DNA from: Acidobacteriota bacterium
GTDB taxonomy: Bacteria > Acidobacteriota > Thermoanaerobaculia > Thermoanaerobaculales > Sulfomarinibacteraceae
Length of the DNA: 64,000 nucleotides
Direction: 5' to 3'
Assembly: GCA_022340665.1 (NCBI GenBank)
Contig: JAJDNM010000072.1
Span: forward strand, 1 to 64,000
Part shown: positions 60,505 to 64,000 of the stretch, in pieces
How positions within the stretch are numbered: the stretch's first letter is position 1
Layout of the letters: each line of letters begins with the position of its first letter
The notes under the pieces: model-generated
What the model was told of the DNA's origin: nothing
Databases searched by the model: none
Seen by the model: the letters and a program-made list of their open reading frames with translations, nothing else
Made by a program: the position numbers and the translations under genes

Positions 60505-61854
60505 TCATGCCACGACGACTCTGTCGAGACTCGAAGCCATATCGGTCTCGGCCGCGACAATCACGTGATCACCTGGCTCGATGCGGTGGTCGCCACCGGG
60601 AATGAAAATATCGTCTCCGTGTTGCACGGCCACGATCAGAATGCCACGCGGCAGACCGAGCTCGGACAGCGGCGAAGATACCAGGCGACTCCCCGCGACG
60701 GCCTCGAGCTCGAAAACCTCCACCGAGTCCTCGAGCAACGCGGCCACCGCCTTGATCCGGCCTTTGCGCGCAAACTGGAGGGCGTGGCTCACCGACAACA
60801 GCCGAGGCGAGATGATTGCATCGATGCCGAGGTCACCCACCAGTCCGGACAGGGCCGAATTGTCGACCAGTGCGAAGGTGTGGGCGGCGCCCATCTTTCC
60901 GGCCAACAGACAGGCCACCACGTTTTCTTCATGGCTGTCCGTGCACGCGACGAAACCAGCGACCCGATCCGCGCCTTCCTCGCGTAGAAGCTCGCGGTCT
61001 GTAGGGCTGCCGTGAACCACCAGAGTATCGGAGAGCTCCGCCGCCGCCCGGTCGCAGGCGGGACGACGATCGTCGATCAGCGTCACAGGAACCCCGTCTC
61101 CTTCCAGCCGTTTGGCGAGGGCAATTCCAATCCGCGTGGCACCGGCAATCATCACCCGTTTTTCCGCACCCTTCGGTTGGCCGAGCAGCACCAGCACGTT
61201 GTCCAGCTCGGATGGATCCAACGCGAAATAGACCAGGTCCCCCGCCCGGATCTCGTCGTCCCCATAGGGCACCCGCCACCGACCATCGCGGCGGATTGCG
61301 ACCACCAACATCGGCGTCGCAGGGAACAGGAGTCTGAGGTGCGACAGAAGCAGACCCGAGAACTCGCTGTCCGGCTTGATATGGAAACCGGCTACCAGCA
61401 GCTTTCCTTCGGAGAACGAAACGACGTCGACCGCACCCGGTACCGGCAGCAAGGAGAGGATCTTCTCCACCGACGCCTGGTCCGGATTGATGGCGACCCT
61501 CTCCTCGCCCGGTTCGCGGGCGATGCGACGAAAGCCCTCCTCGTGCCCGGGATCCCGCAGCCTCGCGGCCACCCTGGGCACCTTGAAGATCACCGAGCCG
61601 ACCAACGCGACCACCATGTTGGCTTCATCCGAATCGGTTGTCGCCAGCAGGAGATCCGCACTTTCGATTCCCGCGTTCATGAGAACCGGGATCGTCGCAC
61701 CGTTGCCGTTGATCGTCTGGACGTCCAGTTTTTCGTTGAGATCGGCGATCAACTCCTGGTCCTGCTCGACAACCACAACGTCATGGCCGTCACGCGACAA
61801 CTTCTCCGCCAGAGTCGATCCGACGAGCCCCCCCCCGACGACAACCGCTTTCAT
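60505..61854 (-). CDS. trkA: Trk potassium uptake regulator TrkA
   Basis: The 449-residue cytoplasmic protein has two RCK modules, each with a Rossmann NAD/ATP site (VVGGGLVGSTLAEKL at 3-17 and VMIAGATRIGIALAKRL near 232) and a TrkA-C domain. It gates TrkH. It lies 25 bases in front of trkH on the same strand. Confidence 0.93.
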   Translation of the reverse strand: MKAVVVGGGLVGSTLAEKLSRDGHDVVVVEQDQELIADLNEKLDVQTINGNGATIPVLMNAGIESADLLLATTDSDEANMVVALVGSVIFKVPRVAARLRDPGHEEGFRRIAREPGEERVAINPDQASVEKILSLLPVPGAVDVVSFSEGKLLVAGFHIKPDSEFSGLLLSHLRLLFPATPMLVVAIRRDGRWRVPYGDDEIRAGDLVYFALDPSELDNVLVLLGQPKGAEKRVMIAGATRIGIALAKRLEGDGVPVTLIDDRRPACDRAAAELSDTLVVHGSPTDRELLREEGADRVAGFVACTDSHEENVVACLLAGKMGAAHTFALVDNSALSGLVGDLGIDAIISPRLLSVSHALQFARKGRIKAVAALLEDSVEVFELEAVAGSRLVSSPLSELGLPRGILIVAVQHGDDIFIPGGDHRIEPGDHVIVAAETDMASSLDRVVVA

Positions 61855-61925
61855 GCCCCGGACGTTCCGCGAGACGAGAGTTCAGACAGAGTTTTGATCA
61901 TGATGGGGTAAGTTTACACGGACGT

Positions 61926-62019
61926 CGATTTCGGATTTGGAATTTCGGAATTCGGATTTCCCGCCCCACCCCTCGGAGAACCCAAGGGTCGGTGGTATTC
62001 CTCATTCCGAATTCGAAAC
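61926..62019. repeat. Intergenic repeat element, copy 12
   Basis: GATTTCG-type heptamers, core CCCGCCCCACCCCTC with GGGTCGGTGG counterpart, and inverted ATTCC/GAATTCG units, ending three bases from the stop of the cytochrome lipoprotein gene. Confidence 0.6.
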
Positions 62020-62022
62020 CCG

Positions 62023-62433
62023 CTACGGGTTCGCACCGTCTTCGATCCAGCGGCGATAGAGATCGAGCTCGGGCTCCCGAAGCTTCTTCGAGCCGGTCAG
62101 CGTCCGAGGCATGCCCTTCCCCTTCTCCGTAGCATGTTCCAATTTCATCCACAGATAGGAGCTCTCGGGATCTCCCGGCGTCACCAGGGCAACATCCGGC
62201 TCCTGGACCGATCGCGGACCGACCAATCGGCCGTATCCGGTTCCCTGGTCCAGCACGAGGTCGGCCTTGGCTTCACCAGTCTGATGACAGCTCAGGCAAT
62301 GGGCGAGCACCAGTGGCTCGAGGTGCTCCGCATACGAGACCGGCGTGCCGACCGGCACATCTGGAACCTGCGCGCCGCATCCCGCGATAACGACCAGCGC
62401 GAACCCAACAACAGTCGCCTTTGAGGTCCTCAC
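62023..62433 (-). CDS. Monoheme cytochrome c lipoprotein (PSCyt1-like)
   Basis: The 136-residue protein has a lipobox (VIAGC) at about 15-19 and one heme motif, CLSCH, near residue 48. The pattern H-L-E-P-L-V-L-A-H-C-x-x-C-H followed by SYLWMKLEH and a conserved methionine (KGMPRTL) matches planctomycete-type cytochrome c domains. It would be anchored to a membrane facing the periplasm. Its partners are not adjacent. Confidence 0.85.
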   Translation of the reverse strand: MRTSKATVVGFALVVIAGCGAQVPDVPVGTPVSYAEHLEPLVLAHCLSCHQTGEAKADLVLDQGTGYGRLVGPRSVQEPDVALVTPGDPESSYLWMKLEHATEKGKGMPRTLTGSKKLREPELDLYRRWIEDGANP

Positions 62434-62455
62434 GCCAACCTCCCGGATGCGGTGA

Positions 62456-64000
62456 TCAGCTACCCGGGTGGCGCCGGATCATGCCGAGGCGGGTCGCGCA
62501 GTCGATGCTGACCTCGAGCGGCTCTCCGACTCGCACATGGCGAACGTTGCGGCTCTCCCAGACGGACTCCTGCTCGTCAAGCCAGTCCCAATCGATACGG
62601 CCATTGCCATCGTGCTCGACCGACATGTAAAGCACCTGGTTGCTGAGCAGCCGGTGGAAGAAGTGGGTACCGTGGCTGAGGCTGGTCGGTGCGTCTGGCA
62701 ACGTGGCTTCGACGATCACGCGCGCTGCCGAGATTTGGCCCCAGGCGACGGGCACGCCAAATCGGTCGTCGGTGGTCCCCCACCGTCCGAGGCCGATGTA
62801 GATCGCGTGCCGGCCTTCCTCCACCAGGCCTCTGTTCACGGCGTCCAGCTCTGAGGCCATCATCCTCGTTGCACCACGGTCAAAGTTCTGCGGACGGAGA
62901 TACACGACATCGGTGAGATCCTTGCGGGCGCCGTGGCCAAGGCAATTGTCTGAAGCGACGACGATTTCTGCCGCATCCAGATCGACCTCTGTCACCTTCG
63001 ACCGTTCGCCCGGAGTCAGCATCGGACGCACCTGCAGGAAAGCGACCTCCATCGGCATGGCTCGGTCAGCGTCGAGGTTGACGGCGACCTCGATCTCGGC
63101 CTCTCCGTTGACGGCGTTGCACGCCAACTCGAGGAGATTCTCCATCATCGGTGTAAACGGGATCGTCTTCGACTCGAGGATAGGTGCAAAGGTGAGCGCC
63201 CGCGGTCCGGCACCACTGATGCCGGACCTCAACTGATCCGATGCGGGGTCATAGGTGGAGGCGAGGTAGGTCAGGGTGCCGTCGGCCTCGGCGTCGGCCA
63301 GCCCGGCCCGCACGAGACAGGCGGCCTCACGCACCGGATCCGGTGGCGGCGGATCTCCGACGTTGACGGCCCAGAAGCTGTTCTGCGTGAATTCGAGGAG
63401 GTCGCGTGTGCTCTTGAACGGCGGAGGCGCCAGAGGGCGGTGGGGGCAGTAGCTCCATACGTGGTCGCCGTCCGAGATCGACTTGCCGAGACCGAGGGCC
63501 AGCGACACCACACCATCCTCACGGCTGTTGCCCGGGACCGGGTAGTGGTTGTACGACCTGGCGAGGGCCGACAAGGTGGGATAGAACCGGCCGTCGTACC
63601 TCCTTCCGGTCACCTCCTGAATGACCACCGCCATCTTTTCGGCGTCGTCTGCCAACCCGGCAGCGCGGCGAGAGAAGACGGCGCTTTCGAAGAAGGTCGA
63701 TGCCCAGGCGAGCTTAAGGGCGCTCGAGAGACGCTGGTATCGCGCTTGGTCGGAGGGCTCTGTGTTGGGGATCATCTTCGAGGCGAAAATTCCGGCAAAG
63801 GGGCGATGGCTCGCATCTTCGAGAAAGCTCGAGGGCCGGATTGCGAGCGGTACACGAAGGATGTCGAGCACGGCACGCAGCTCGGCTCTCAGCTCCTCCG
63901 ACAGCTCGGCGCGTTGAAAGGCATCCGCAATCTCACTGTCCGGGAGGTCCTCCTGAACCACCTGCCAGAGACGGTTGCGGTCCATGAACTCGGTAAAGAC
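62456..64000 (-). CDS. PEP/pyruvate-binding domain protein (PEP-synthase N-terminal type), 5' end cut
   Basis: The visible 514 codons run off the right edge without a stop. The ATP-grasp-like PPDK N-terminal domain is seen from about residue 40 of the visible part (LAIRPSSFLEDASHRPFAGIFASK), with VIQEVTGRRYDGRFYPTLSALARSYN further on and AFLQVRPM at the usual end. No phosphohistidine or PEP-binding domain follows, so this is not a complete PEP synthase. Related proteins in Acidobacteria have further N-terminal domains. The function is unknown beyond ATP-dependent phosphotransfer. Confidence 0.78.
   Translation of the reverse strand, partial: VFTEFMDRNRLWQVVQEDLPDSEIADAFQRAELSEELRAELRAVLDILRVPLAIRPSSFLEDASHRPFAGIFASKMIPNTEPSDQARYQRLSSALKLAWASTFFESAVFSRRAAGLADDAEKMAVVIQEVTGRRYDGRFYPTLSALARSYNHYPVPGNSREDGVVSLALGLGKSISDGDHVWSYCPHRPLAPPPFKSTRDLLEFTQNSFWAVNVGDPPPPDPVREAACLVRAGLADAEADGTLTYLASTYDPASDQLRSGISGAGPRALTFAPILESKTIPFTPMMENLLELACNAVNGEAEIEVAVNLDADRAMPMEVAFLQVRPMLTPGERSKVTEVDLDAAEIVVASDNCLGHGARKDLTDVVYLRPQNFDRGATRMMASELDAVNRGLVEEGRHAIYIGLGRWGTTDDRFGVPVAWGQISAARVIVEATLPDAPTSLSHGTHFFHRLLSNQVLYMSVEHDGNGRIDWDWLDEQESVWESRNVRHVRVGEPLEVSIDCATRLGMIRRHPGS

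Overview
The window is about 64 kb of high-GC bacterial chromosome with dense protein coding and no phage, insertion sequence, rRNA or CRISPR. Several genes point to Acidobacteriota: a GWxTD protein fused to an acidobacterial-type VWFA domain, peptidase/beta-propeller secreted proteins, and porin-multiheme cytochrome modules. The lineage may be a sediment group such as Thermoanaerobaculia/Holophagae, but that is an inference from gene content. Both edges cut a gene.

Layout. 1-4979 (-): four secreted or envelope genes (gluzincin/propeller, unknown, TPR, GWxTD-VWA). 5244-6911 (-): acyl-CoA carboxyltransferase. 7176-10150 (+): GNAT and UvrD-type helicase. 10206-10777: thioredoxin with its own promoter and terminator. 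10870-13872: O-antigen ligase, glycosyltransferase and a PilZ protein. 13958-17651 (-): complete TRAP transporter including the TatT subunit. 17728-21485: lytic transglycosylase, UGPase and an MFS carrier. 21580-21913: tRNA-Gly and tRNA-Cys, each with a promoter. 22133-23695: S1-domain protein with a histone-H1-like tail. 23938-26772 (-): pyrR-pyrB-pyrC with an attenuator-like terminator in the leader. 28445-32186 (+): N-formylglutamate amidohydrolase-like enzyme, QEGLA/DUF1704 metallopeptidase and ATP-grasp ligase in one tight operon. 32255-42887: queF, ppk2, K+ channel, aminotransferase, voltage-sensor-like protein, FetAB-like ABC pair, dinB and small membrane proteins.

43064-51757 (+) is the respiratory centre of the window. 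A monoheme cytochrome, a DUF3373-type porin and a tetrathionate-reductase-family octaheme cytochrome form one unit that ends in a terminator. A second unit has an AT-rich promoter region, a multi-hairpin leader RNA, a DmsE/MtrA-type decaheme cytochrome and an MtrB/PioB-type outer-membrane barrel. The barrel gene holds an in-frame UGA followed by a perfect 9-bp SECIS-like hairpin. A DUF2202 protein and a glycine-rich secreted protein follow. Together these would move electrons across the periplasm and outer membrane.

51937-64000: GlgC, a CHASE2 histidine kinase/NtrC-type regulator/FecR operon, an MFS carrier, the TrkH-TrkA potassium system, a cytochrome c lipoprotein and a PEP-synthase-like protein cut by the window edge.

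Twelve intergenic spaces, and probably a thirteenth, hold variants of one architecture: tandem 6-8-mers (mostly 7-mers) on both sides of a CCC/GGG-rich core, usually starting within a few bases of a stop codon. This repeat family, the UGA-containing MtrB-like gene and the structured leader upstream of the decaheme operon are the observations most worth following up.
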